From: Sclerodactyla briareus
Taxonomy: Eukaryota > Echinodermata > Holothuroidea > Dendrochirotida > Sclerodactylidae
Reading direction: 5' to 3'
NCBI GenBank assembly: GCA_026419785.1
Contig: JAODTK010005672.1
Span: 233,394 to 297,393, forward strand
Length of the DNA stretch: 64,000 bases
A program made the translations under genes and the position numbers. The notes below the pieces were generated by a model that searched no databases, was not told where the DNA came from, and was given only the letters and a program-made list of their open reading frames with translations. Shown piece after piece: positions 49,801 through 61,292 of the stretch (position 1 is the stretch's first letter; each line of letters starts with the position of its first letter).

Positions 49801-52800
49801 CTCCTCCCCCCTGCTGTGCGTATCGTGAAACAGCCTGTTTTAACTAACTGCACACGCTTTTGATTATTAGCACGCTTGTTTCTCTCATGTATGTACATTG
49901 ATATTTTCTGTAATTTTATCTGCTCAACAAATTCATTGCATTGTAATTTGCGTAAACTCTGGTCCTGTCTGGCTGTCTGCCTTCCTGTCTATCTATCTAT
50001 TCCCCCCCCCCCCTCATCCATGCAGGAGGCACCATTCGCTAATGGCTACTGGTAGTAATAGCTCTACTCTACCTATCCGCCGACATCCCTATTGCCTATT
50101 TCTCTATTCGTGCAACAACCGAAATTACACTGCGGTATCTTGCTGCGTCGCCTCTAGTGAGTCGTGCATGCAGGCTACCAACGGATGATTACCGCTGACC
50201 ACCAAATAAGAGTGTTATTCCCCAGTATCCCCATAAGCCAGTCCCCAGCATCCCCCAGCCACAACTCGCTATCCCTCCTTCAAATAATAAACAGTTATGT
50301 TCACTCCAATGCTCTACTATGTACAAGTCTGTTGCATTAATCATAACATGACTTGCAATGGGAACATTCCAAACACCCCTGACAAATTTCATCACTATGT
50401 CTGCCGGACATCAAAAGCTGTCGCCGGCAGCGAGCTCTCTCGATGGTTACGTTTGATGCATTCACACTGCCACTGAAACTAGGCCGCCTATTCAGTTGAC
50501 CATACATGCCACCTCACCGACAAGTGTGGACGTTAACAAACGTGGGTTTTTCCCGGGGTAGTGTCCTGAACAACCGCACCCCACTGGCACTGTGATGCAC
50601 AGCGCGGGATAGAATGAGAAAAGACGGCAAGGAATCAACACCTCTCCGCTGACGTGTAAAAATTTCACACTTGCTGGGAAATGAATGATATTAAACTAAT
50701 GGAGAGCTGCTGATCTATTTCATGGCTTTTTGGGATGCTTACCAAACTTCTGGCAGAGACTCTGATTATCTATGGATGGATAGGGTGCATTCAGCACCTA
50801 GTCAAAGAGCTACAACCCTGCTTCCCACTACTCTACGAATTCAAGTACCTGGGACAGCTACAAGCAGAGCTTACCATCCCTGTAAGCTTCTCATCATTGC
50901 GATAACTGGCCCGGCAGGCCGGCACCCTATCACTGGCACCCCACCCTTCATCATGATAGTGACAGACATTCAAATGCAAATGAATTGGCCTGCCTACTCG
51001 AGAATTCTCCGACTGACCATTTGACATTGACTGACCTTCTGACCCACCTACCCCTACCCCTCATACTTTTTAATCCCTGTGATTGACATTGACGGATTGA
51101 ATACAACCCCTGGGTCCGATTTTGACAGACCAAAGCTGGAGTTTGACTGAGTTTGTGGAGGTGACAACACTTTTGCTGTCCATAAGCCCTTGGGTGTCAA
51201 GTGGTGTATCATGCAACCTCCCCCCCCCCCCCCCCCCCTCCTCCTCCACATGGAACAGTAAGCTGTGGAAGTTGAAACTAGGAAGGAAATTCAGCCAATG
51301 GATACACAATTAAATTTTTCCCTTGATCCTTTTCAAGAATCTTTTCGTGTCAGAAGTGACTGAAACTATTCTTCCTATTATAATACGACAGCACCTTCAA
51401 GATTTAAGGGAATGAAGAATAAAAAGCTCCAATGTTCCTTCTTACAACCTTCCATGAAATAAATTCCCTTTGCACAGTGCTATTAAGCACTTTATGAGTA
51501 GATGCTAACCCAAGACTTGTTTGTTTAAAAACTCCAAATACTGAGATCCTTTTCAAAATACACAATCCCAGAGAACTTCCTCCTCCTCCATCAGATAAAA
51601 TGAGATTAAACCACTGGTGCTTCTATCACTTTCAAACAATCCATTCACTCCAGTCAGAACAGAGAGATTCGCAATGCCCAACAGACCTACATGTTAGTCC
51701 CCCCAGAAATCCTCTTATAGTACAGGAATCTCTGGAATGTGTATAATATCAGTATATGGTTTTTGCCCAATGGTGATCTTTATAACTACTGCGGAGTTGA
51801 AATTCCTCAGGCAGGCCAAGAACCCCAACTACAGCTTTTACGACCACCAGCGAAGCAAACTTCCTGCCTATTCTATGGAAGCCTCTAACGTTGCACCAGA
51901 AGAATCATGCTTGGACCAGCTTGTATCTATGCTAGAGCGTACGCTCGATGAACTCCATGCACACCCCAGAAGATGGGGCATCACCATTGATTGATACTCT
52001 CATTGTTAGAGATCCCCCTGGCAAATTATCCCTACATAAGTGATTCAAGCTTCCCGACAGGTTCTCCAAGCTCTTGATCATGTTTGATTGAATTACACCA
52101 CTAGATGGAATAAAAGGATAATTGCGATTCAGAGTGGGTGTGAAACGTAGTCAACACTACACAGAATAATAATATCAGGATAGACAGCAATCAGGGTAAT
52201 TTTCACCACAGCCCACTCAAAGTGGCGAGTTGCCATAAGAGATGTATAGGCATACTCTTTTAGTTCCACATTAGTGTTGAATTATCGGCGAACCTACGGC
52301 TTCAAAAAACTGATGGGGTATGGGGGAGGTTATCCTATCGCAAGCCTTATTCAGATGCCACCCAAGCCAAAGCCGTAGCAGACAAGGTGTTGCATAATGA
52401 GTCATTTACTCTGTATGGGTGCATTTAAGCTTTGTGGTCATGTGATATTTAAAGGAGCAAGGATTATGATCGTTGGGTGGCAGGAGGATGGCAGGAGGGG
52501 GGGAGGGGATTGAGGGGGGGGGGGGGGGAAGGGGGGGTAGGGGGGGGGTGCAGAAAGAACCAAGTCGACCAATCCCTCCTAGGACCATTATTTCAAGTAA
52601 TTTTCCCCACTAATAGAGAGTGTTTCAGCAATTTCTCAATGCTTGGTCAGTATGGGAAGGGTGAAGTGTCATTTCTCTAGTCTTTACCTAATAAGAACTA
52701 CTGCAAATCTCAGAATCCAGCCAGGTGGCTGCAAAAATCTTTCAAAGAAAGGGTACTGAAAATTGAAGACTTCATTATGCCTAGTGTACACAGTATATTA

Positions 52801-54430
52801 AAAAAGTGGTATTGGTTGCAAACCGGCATCAGGAACGAGAAAAAAATCCAAAATATCTCCCATTGAGTTGTTCAGACGAATTTGATTATGCAATCATTAG
52901 ACCGGTACCCGCGTGGTACTCAGTCCCTGCTCAATGTAGGCTATAGCGAACTTGGGCAAACTGCACCCTTGTTGTATGGAATACTGGTAGAAGTTTTGCC
53001 TCGTACTGGAGACGGAAGCTCTAAGAAGATAATGAAGAGTGCCACGTCCTTCTCCTACTTGGTTATCAGGTGCCCTTCACATTCTACGGGTGGACGGCGC
53101 CAGGCGGGGGCCACACAGCATTCAGGGCGGTTGCACCCACAATCTTTGCTGGTGGCTCCAGTCATCCATTGTGCAAGAACAGGGAATGGGGTTTCATATC
53201 AAGTACATGAATTTCACAATATGTAACATGGAGGGGATAGCCATTCCGAGGACATGGCATGGAAAGAATACAAAGGAGGCAATGAAAGTTGGGAGGAGCC
53301 CAAGAACCCAAAAAACTTCTGGTGTGTGATAGGGAACCCCTATGAAGTTGCGTGAAACGCACCCCACCCATCCACATTCACCTTGTGCCATAAAACAGCT
53401 GTGCAAAAGGCCCGCACAAAAACGCGAGAGCAGCAAGCCTCTCCCAAAGTGGTTGGAATCATGCAGTTGACGTCTAACCCCCAAGTAATTTACTGGACAT
53501 TTGTTCAGGCATTGTATATAAACAAATTTAGACAATTCCCTTCTGCCTAATCTGCCTGAATTCAGCTATTTCAGCTGAAGAGTCGAGGAAGGCAAAGCTA
53601 ATCCCCCCCCCCCATTTCTTTGACCCCCCCCCACTCACCTCTCATTCACCACTAACTGTTAAGTGGAAAATACATGGTTGACTCACCTGCCCCTACACTC
53701 TTAAACCAGGGACAGAGATATAAACAAGTCACCACACATGAAGGCAGGCGGGAGACTAAATTATGGATTTGCCAAACCAAACCAATTGATAAACTCAGGA
53801 CCCTTTGTGAGCAGTGGGCGTTGTCTACTAGCGAGGCACATGAGATATTACATGAAAACAGCTCAAATTTTGTGCGGGTTTTATGTGGAGCACAAAGTAA
53901 TTAAGCGGGTAGTCTAGTTGTTAGTGATGCTGCAATAGCGCAGCACTAGATGTGGCGTCGTAAACTGCGGGGAAAACAACGCACGTTAATCAGATGGACA
54001 ACGGAAGGGGATTGTCATAAGGAGCGAAGGGGTTAATCAAACCATTCAACAGGCAGGTCTGCGAGGAAAAGGGAGAGGCCAGCATAAACAATACAGAATT
54101 GAAGTCTTACTACAGAGCATTTAACATCAGGGAAAGAACAGAAGAAGAAAACTGAGACCTCTCTGATATTCACAATTTCATTACACTTTTGTTCAAGAGA
54201 GAAATAACGTAGGCATGCAGCCTTAGCCAGTTAATTTGTGACACCCACAAGTTATGGGAAAGTTTACTCAGGGCCAGGATTTTAGAGGGATTAGTACGGC
54301 CAACTGATGCTATCGATCTCATCTACCATGTTCAAGGTTGTGACTTGAATCCATACCCGGGAAAAGCACCCAGGCAGGGACAGGGACTGATACAGGGATT
54401 TTATTTATTTCCAAAAACAAGGGTACAATT
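46801..54430. other. Non-coding, poly-G/C tracts at 48259, 51220 and 52514
   Basis: No supported exon. G14 at 48259-48272, C19 at 51220-51238 and a G-rich stretch at 52497-52549. Confidence 0.4.
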
Positions 54431-54449
54431 CCCCAAACAACAACCTTCA

Positions 54450-54650
54450 AGCCATTCTGCGGAATTAGGCAAATTAGGCAACATTGGATGACCTCAATTG
54501 ACCACAAAATCTTTGGTTTTTTGGGGACTGAAGGTGAACCATATTTACCAAGTTTGGGAGAAATTTGACGGAACTTGTGTAAAATTTTGCCACGAATATG
54601 CAAATAAGAGGACTTAATTAGCATATTTTATTCGGATCTGGTTTAAATCT
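54450..54650 (-). repeat. Dispersed repeat family, copy at 54.5 kb
   Basis: Contains TTTTTTGGGGACTGAAGGTG, ACCATATTTACCAAGTTTGG and TTTGCCACGAATATGCAAAT. Relatives of the GGGACTGAAGGTTGACCATA part occur at 59235-59290. Confidence 0.6.
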
Positions 54651-54839
54651 GGTCAGTTCAATCCATCCTTAATATCCTGCAGCTATGTGCCCTACCAAGT
54701 CATCATAGTAGCTATGGTTCCTCTGTAATCTTGCTAACCGAGACTCAACAATAAATTACATAAAAATAGGCTAATTACACTACCTAATTAGTGAACTTTT
54801 GCCGCCCAAATCTAATAGATCGTGTCACACAACGCCTAT

Positions 54840-55010
54840 ACTACATACAAAGTTTCATCAAAATTGGCCTAACCGTTTCAGAGAAATCATACTAATGAGA
54901 AAGTGGGGCCCACACATACACACAGAACTACACACAAACACACAACAGGAGACAAGTGACCGCTAAGCTCTTCCTGAACTTTGTTCAGGCGAGACAAAAA
55001 AATTAATTTA
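54840..55010 (+). repeat. Repeat with a perfect CCTGAAC hairpin
   Basis: CAAAGTTTCATCAAAATTGG, CCGTTTCAGAGAAATCATAC and ACACATACACACA lead to CCTGAACTTTGTTCAGG (54973-54989), a perfect 7 bp hairpin with a TTT loop. The layout resembles the 3' part of an interspersed element. Confidence 0.55.
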
Positions 55011-57440
55011 CAAAAGCCTAGTGGAAACACCTCCTCTTCTCACAGACAGAGATCAAGCAGGTACCCCAAATTACTATATTTGTTTCAAGAACTGTAACGG
55101 TGAAGACAGATCTCCACAAAAAATCCATAAAAAGAGGATAGGATTATCTGCCATACCAAGGGTGTTGTGTGGGGGTGAGAGTTTGCCCCCTTAGGAACCT
55201 TCTCAAAAAGAGACCTATAAAGGGGTCCTTCTTACGGGACACTTTCCTTAGTCTGTCAATCAACACCCGCCACCTAGTGGTAGGTCAATCTGTGAGGCAC
55301 TCTAAAATGTAGATAATCACCGATGGCTTAAAAAACAGACGAGGTCAGGTTGCTTCGGTATAATGTGAGAAAGGTTATAATGGAGGAGGGTAATCCCCCC
55401 CCCCCTCCCTTCCTCGATTGAATCCGTGTGCTGAGAGACCCTCGCAGGGAAAACAGCGTTGTGAGTATGAAAACTTACCAGTGTTAGATGCGAATTGAAA
55501 AATACTCACATTTGTTAGGGAAATCTATCTTATAGTACAAGAGGAATCCAATCAAGGTCTAGTAAATTGTGATAATGAGAGGCTCTTGAAATGAAATTGA
55601 GGTATGTTACACAATCCTAGAAGATCTCAAACCGACCCAAAACAATCTATATTTTGGTTTCCTCTGTGTAAAAATATTGTAAATTATGCAGGAGTGGCAA
55701 CATTCCAGCTATTGACTGAGGGTCTCCTACTAGTTCTGAAAACAGGCATTACCACACAATCAAAACATTGAGAGTTAACCCCTTGTGGGAGCGGGCAGGC
55801 TTGCTCTCAATTACCATGGAAGCCACCTGGTTTAAGGAACCCTTAAAACGTTGCCGTCTCTGAGGTCTTAGAAATGGCGCGGTTATAAAAACTATCTAAT
55901 TTATTATGGTATAGGATGTAGGCGATCAGGTCACTCATTCAGTGTGTCAGGATGGCTGAAAAACATATGTACTATCTTAGGCCATAAACATTGTGTACTT
56001 ATCAAATGCATAATTCGGCGCAACTCCACCACCCCCCACCCACCCAGGGGTGCATTTTCTAACCCATAATACATCCACGGTTAACCTAAGATTGCAGAGA
56101 TGGAGACAAAATTCCAGCTTTGGTGATCAAACAACTAGACCCCTCAATTGTGAAAGCCGAATTTATAGGATGAGAGGCATCATAGCTCTGTAAAATAGTT
56201 ATGAATGGTCATCAGGGAACCATTTTGAAGTAGGTCAATTGCATAATATAAATGGCATTGTTACCAAACAATGGTGTGCATGAACTGATGTACTTAGCAA
56301 CCAGGAGTAACGCTCTTCCCCCCCCCCCCTTCACTCCTTTAAGTCACCGACACCTAACGGGACCAATCTCGTTCCCACATCCATTATGGACCGACCCTCA
56401 CATGGATATAAGAATCAATGTGAAGAAATCTGCTGAACTGAACTTATGGACTATACTGTTCGACAAGTACATACATTCCTTGATATAGGATAAAATTCGT
56501 CGAAAAAATATGTTAATGGTTATTTACCAATCATTTACCATCATCGTCAGGTTAGAACAGCAAGATCAAATAAACCATCCCAGTTAATAACTGCTCTGAT
56601 ACAGTGACTAATAGCTGGACACCCTGACTGAGCCTAGACAGCAAAACACTCTACTCAATTCGTGTTCACGTCAGAGCTCGCGCCCCCACTGCCATGACAA
56701 ACAAAGACAGCCCAGGGGGGCTACTTGTCCGAGACCCCCTGTGTTCCCCTGACCACAGATTATCCCCTGGAAGCTATTTTAGAGGAGCAAAGGCAAGAAG
56801 TATTCAGGTGATAACCAGCAGTGTTGTGTTTGTATTCCTGCTCATGTACAGCCAAAAATAGCATCAAAATTATGGACTGTATCAAATCCACCCAGGGAGG
56901 TTGCCCAGGAAGATGATTGCACAAATAATCCTAATGCGGGAATCAGGGAGAACGACCTCTGAGGATTGCAACGGATTATTGTGTTATTAACATGATTGAC
57001 ATCAGGACAATTCTAGAGCAGCCGAATTTAGGTGAATAAATAACCACACACACACAAGACACCATTAACTTTCATGAGGCGGGCTCAGGCAGCCAATCAG
57101 AATCCACGGTACCACAAATTTGGAATAATTTACCCATTATGTTAGAGATGCTCTTCCTCAGTAGAGAAATTCAAAAGACGGTTGGAGACCTATTTCTTCA
57201 CTCCTAGTTTTGTTACTATATTTTGGTGTTTGTAAAGTGTTCGATTCTTGATAAAGCAGCGCGTAATAAGGAACTTCTCATGTAAGGAACTAGACATGTG
57301 CAGGGAGATAAGCAGCCGACGACGTGGTTATTATCGCGACAGAAGAAACAGCTCCAGTGACTTCGGCGATGCCCTACCTGTTGTTTCAGGTCCAAGGTAG
57401 GTCCACATTCCTCAAGTTTTGTTTATTTTGAAACGACAAA
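55011..57440. other. Non-coding, no features seen
   Basis: Several short C runs, for example near 55397 and 56319. I find no exon. Confidence 0.35.
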
Positions 57441-57459
57441 GTTAGTTAGTAGAGAAATT

Positions 57460-57840
57460 GCATGATTCATGCAAATTGACCTAATTGACCCTTGAAATGA
57501 CCTTCAGTTGGTATTTAGGACTAACAGCAGTCCACATCCACCGATGTTTTGTCCAAGTCCAACGCGGTTAGAAAAAAGTGGACCCTCTGGTGACTTTGAC
57601 CCATCACTGTCATGTTTTCAGGAAACACCACTTTTGTCCCAACCAAGCTTAGGTGTGAATTGGATAAACTTGGTATTTTTGTGTATTTAAAAACCTGCAA
57701 ATATTGGACGGGCAGACAGACATGCAGTGATGGTCACTTTCGAACTCATCAGATATTTTACAAGGGCGGACAAGTGTACTAAGGTTCAGATCAATCGGGA
57801 TAAAGCGTTAAAGAGTCATTGTGCTAATTGTCAGAGTTTC
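57460..57840 (+). repeat. Dispersed repeat family, copy at 57.6 kb
   Basis: TGCAAATTGACCTAATTGACC at the start and GATCAATCGGGATAAAGCGT, TAAAGAGTCATTGTGC at the end. The end resembles 63020-63065 (CAGACCCAATCAGACAAAGT, TAAGAGTTATTGCACT). Confidence 0.5.
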
Positions 57841-58539
57841 CGGTGGCCCGCGGCAGCGGCGGAGACGGCGGTGACTACGCCTCCAAAAGCATAACATCCC
57901 GGACCACGTCCAGAGCCCAGAGCAATTTTTAGCGATTCAGAGGCATCAATGAGCCATATCAATGGAGTGCCAGTTATTAGGTGGTAACAGTACATCACGA
58001 GTCTATTATACTACTATATCTATTATACTCTTAGACTGCATACAATCTAGGGCTTCAGAGGGATGGAGGCCCTTCATCGATCTAAGAAAGGACGAGGAGA
58101 CAAGTGTTCTCTTCCCCCACAATTCTCCCGTCTTTATGTGATTGGCCAGGTTCAATTTCCTATAATTACTCTAAAGCGAGTGGGTTCTGGAACAGCTACT
58201 CGCGCCGTTTTCCAAATAAGTAACTTGTTCCCGTTAAGGAATGTGTTTCAGCCATCCTGATCTTAGAGGGAGAAAAGAGTGAATTGCTAGCTAGCAGATA
58301 ATACCAGCAGAATCGAAAAGCATCTATAGTTTCTAGTGCTTCACTAGTAGCACTCACCATTCACCAACCCACCCCCCTTCAAATTCATGGGATTTTTGAC
58401 TGATGTTTACTAGGGGTCCTATCTAGTTTTTGTGAGAATGGGACTGGATTAAAACTCATTATATAGATTTTTAAAAACATGATACCTGGGACCTCCATAG
58501 AACTATATTGAATAGAGGTAAGGTTGACCACATCCACTA

Positions 58540-59330
58540 AGTGAAAATACCCAAAATGGACAAATGAATGACCTCACATTGACCCTAAAACTTTTATGAT
58601 ATTACTTAGACAACACGGCGATCACCCTCAGTGTCTCGCATGGTTGATCCGTCAGTTGTTTTCTTCCATCAGTGACCATGCAAACAATAATTTCAGGATT
58701 TTGGTATTAGCTTCAACAGAAACGGCTCTTAACTAATCAGTGACCAATGTCAAATGATGAGGGACTGATTGTGACAAAAGTCTACCAAGGAAAGGAGGCT
58801 TAAGTGGGTGGAAATGTGACTAAAATGGCCTAAATTATGCAAATTAGACACAAAATTACTGAATTACAATGCCTATTTTCTCATTGTGAATATCTCAGGA
58901 CCAATGGTGGACCACGCTTAATACGTTTCATGGGAATCTAACAAACAACAAACAAATGAAGCAAATTATACACATTGAATAACCCATGAGTCAATGTTAG
59001 AAATTTTGGGACTAATGGTACCCCTATCTATCAAACTCAAGAACACCAAACACACTTTGAATTTTTGAATAAATTCTACAACATAGACCCACTGAGGATC
59101 TCCAGTCTTGTTAAACATGTTGGAAAATAAATGTAAGCCATACCCACCAGTATTCATGAATCTGGCAAACTGAATTTTTGCATAAAACATTGCAAATTAG
59201 ACACACCGAAATGACCTCCAGTGAACCCAATCTTTGTTTATAAAGTTTTGGGACTGAAGGTTGACCATATTCCCCAAGTTGTTATGAACACTCCTCCGGT
59301 GTAAAACTGGCCGACTGATTCTTGGCCGGG
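58540..59330 (+). repeat. Dispersed repeat family, copies at 58.5-59.3 kb
   Basis: ATGCAAATTAGACAC, TGACCTCCAGTGAACCCAATC and GGGACTGAAGGTTGACCATA recur in altered form within this stretch and at 54.5 kb. Confidence 0.5.
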
Positions 59331-59448
59331 ACATGCTGGATCGGCAAGAGTCAAACACTATCCATATCACACCTAGTGAAAGTAGACAACTTTTAGTGTC
59401 AAAATCGTTCAATATTCATAAACGTGCCGAAGTGTTCATTCCGATTGA

Positions 59449-59830
59449 CTATTTGATTGTTAATCAGTGTTGAAAAATCCAATGTACTGAACAGACATCT
59501 GTATCCCTTATATCATCAGTATCAGTACTAACCTCGAAGGCTATTTGATTGATTGATCATTGTTGATGATCTTATACCAATGTACTGAACAGACATCTGT
59601 ATCCCTTATATCATCAGTATCAGTACTAACCTCTGAAGGCTATTTGATTGATTAATCAGTGTTGATGATAACCAATGTATTGAACAGACATCTGTATCCC
59701 TTATATCATCATACAGTACTAACCTCTGAGCTATTTGCTTGAATTGATCGTGTTGATGATTATACCAATGTTTGACCAACCATCCTTCTCCCTCATATTA
59801 TCGTATGTCATAACTGATCCCTGAAGCTGT
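59449..59830 (+). repeat. Tandem repeat, ~95 bp unit, about 4 copies
   Basis: Units start near 59449, 59541, 59640 and 59732. Each has TATTTGATTGATT, GTGTTGATGAT, ACCAATGTACTGAACAGACA, TCTGTATCCCTTATATCATC and AGTACTAACCTCTGAAGGC. The fourth is diverged. Confidence 0.92.
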
Positions 59831-60984
59831 CTCCTATTTGATTTTGAATTGGACTATTTGAATATTGATCAGTGTCAATAATATGCCTGTTTATATATCG
59901 ACATCAGTAATCTGTATCTCTTCAGTAGTAGGCAGTACTGATCTCTCTGATTTGTTACATGAGCATCCAGCCATTGGAGGGGACTGCTTCCCGGTTGATG
60001 TCTGTTGACCCCAGCTGACCCCTGGAGTTCCTGAAGCTGTTTCATATCTTGAGGAATTCCTCAATCAGCCCGATTATTAGACAAGCTGACAGGCACTGAA
60101 TGGAATCAAGTGAGATGTGGCTAGCTGTGAGTTAGGTGGGAACTGAATATCGGCATCTCCATGAGAAAGCAACCTTGAGCAGTGCCTCCAGTTTTGGGGG
60201 AAGTACTGGGGAGACGGCAGCATTTCACAGAAATGAAATCTAAGGGTAACTTGCCAAAATTTTCCTTCCTATGCTTGGCACAAGTTGATGGTGTTACACT
60301 CTGATTTAAATCAATAGATGGTGACTTCCTCATAAGCTACCGTCCCACCACCCCCTGCAAAAAATGAAGAATACCGCACTGCCTATGAGCCAGTTCGTAG
60401 TTATAGTGCGCATGCTCACCACGGAGCAGTTTGGGGGAATCATATATTCGGTCCAGATTCCTCCCCATAGCAATATCCTTCGGCTCATTTCCAAGCTGTC
60501 CCACTATTTGCAAGTGCAACCAATTCACCATGTTTTTCGGAGGTTATGTTGATAAGTCTGGGGGGAAATCGTAAAGTTTTGTGATGGCATGATTCGTATT
60601 TTCTGCAGGGAGTTTTCGAACGATCGTTCTGCCTACTGTACATTCAACCGTCGAACTGCCGCATTCCCCTATTACCTTTGACACAATATCATGATCACTC
60701 ATTAACTGTAACTCCGACTGGCTTATTGCCAGACACCTTAAATAGTTTCAGGGATACATTGTCAATGGAGGGGGCCCCACATTGTTCAATGTCACCTCCC
60801 CGACCCCAATCTCCCGGAGGTAAGCCGCATTCACTACTGTGCTAACCAGCCCAGTCAGTTGGCTTCTTTCGTGCCTTTGGTTTCAGCACCAATGTACGTT
60901 TGTATGACAGCTGCTGGGAACACAGCAGGAAATAGAATAAGCGCTCATTCATTGAAGGCCTCATGAGCCCAAAATAGAACCCAC

Positions 60985-61292
60985 CTCTAGACACTGCGCT
61001 GCTGTTCCTAGACCTCCTTGGCCGTCGTCCATTCCTCTGTCCGTAGTCCAGAGTCGAGTACGGGGGAGGGAGCTCCCCTGGGTCTATACGACCTTGGCCG
61101 CAGCAGAACTCCTCAGGTACCCTCCGAGGGAGCAACCACCGGGTCGTTGGATATCTCCGTGTACTGGGGCGGGGCGTAAGGTGGGGTGGAAGGCATCGCG
61201 GACTGTCGTGGCATCACCTGCTGGGATCTGGCCATGGAACCCCCCAGCATTCAAGAACCCGACATGCCATTGCTGTACCCGCGAGAAAGTAT
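60985..61292 (-). CDS. Pro-rich exon with two PPxY motifs (disrupted), unrecognised
   Basis: The acceptor TTTTGCTATCCAG ends at 61293 and the donor AGAG|GTGGGT follows 60985. Reading from 61292 gives ILSRGYSNGMSGS, an in-frame TGA, then MARSQQVMPRQSAMP, then STPPYAPPQYTEISNDP, and after a one-base shift near 61117 EEFCCGQGRIDPGELPPPY, then STLDYGQRNG and RPRRSRNSSAVSRG. PPQY and PPPY are PPxY ligands for WW domains, as in substrates and adaptors of NEDD4-type ubiquitin ligases. Each is followed so as to make a YxxI/L sorting-type motif (YTEI, YSTL). This suggests a cytoplasmic tail or adaptor. It may be upstream of the exon at 36798-38484, but the phases do not join directly (1 versus 2). A competing frame open for 68 codons starts at 61292, so the reading is not certain. 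Confidence 0.55.

Noticed and set aside
59449-59830. CRISPR-like regular repeats
   Set aside because: Units are ~95 bp with no unique spacers and the DNA is eukaryotic; this is a plain tandem repeat.
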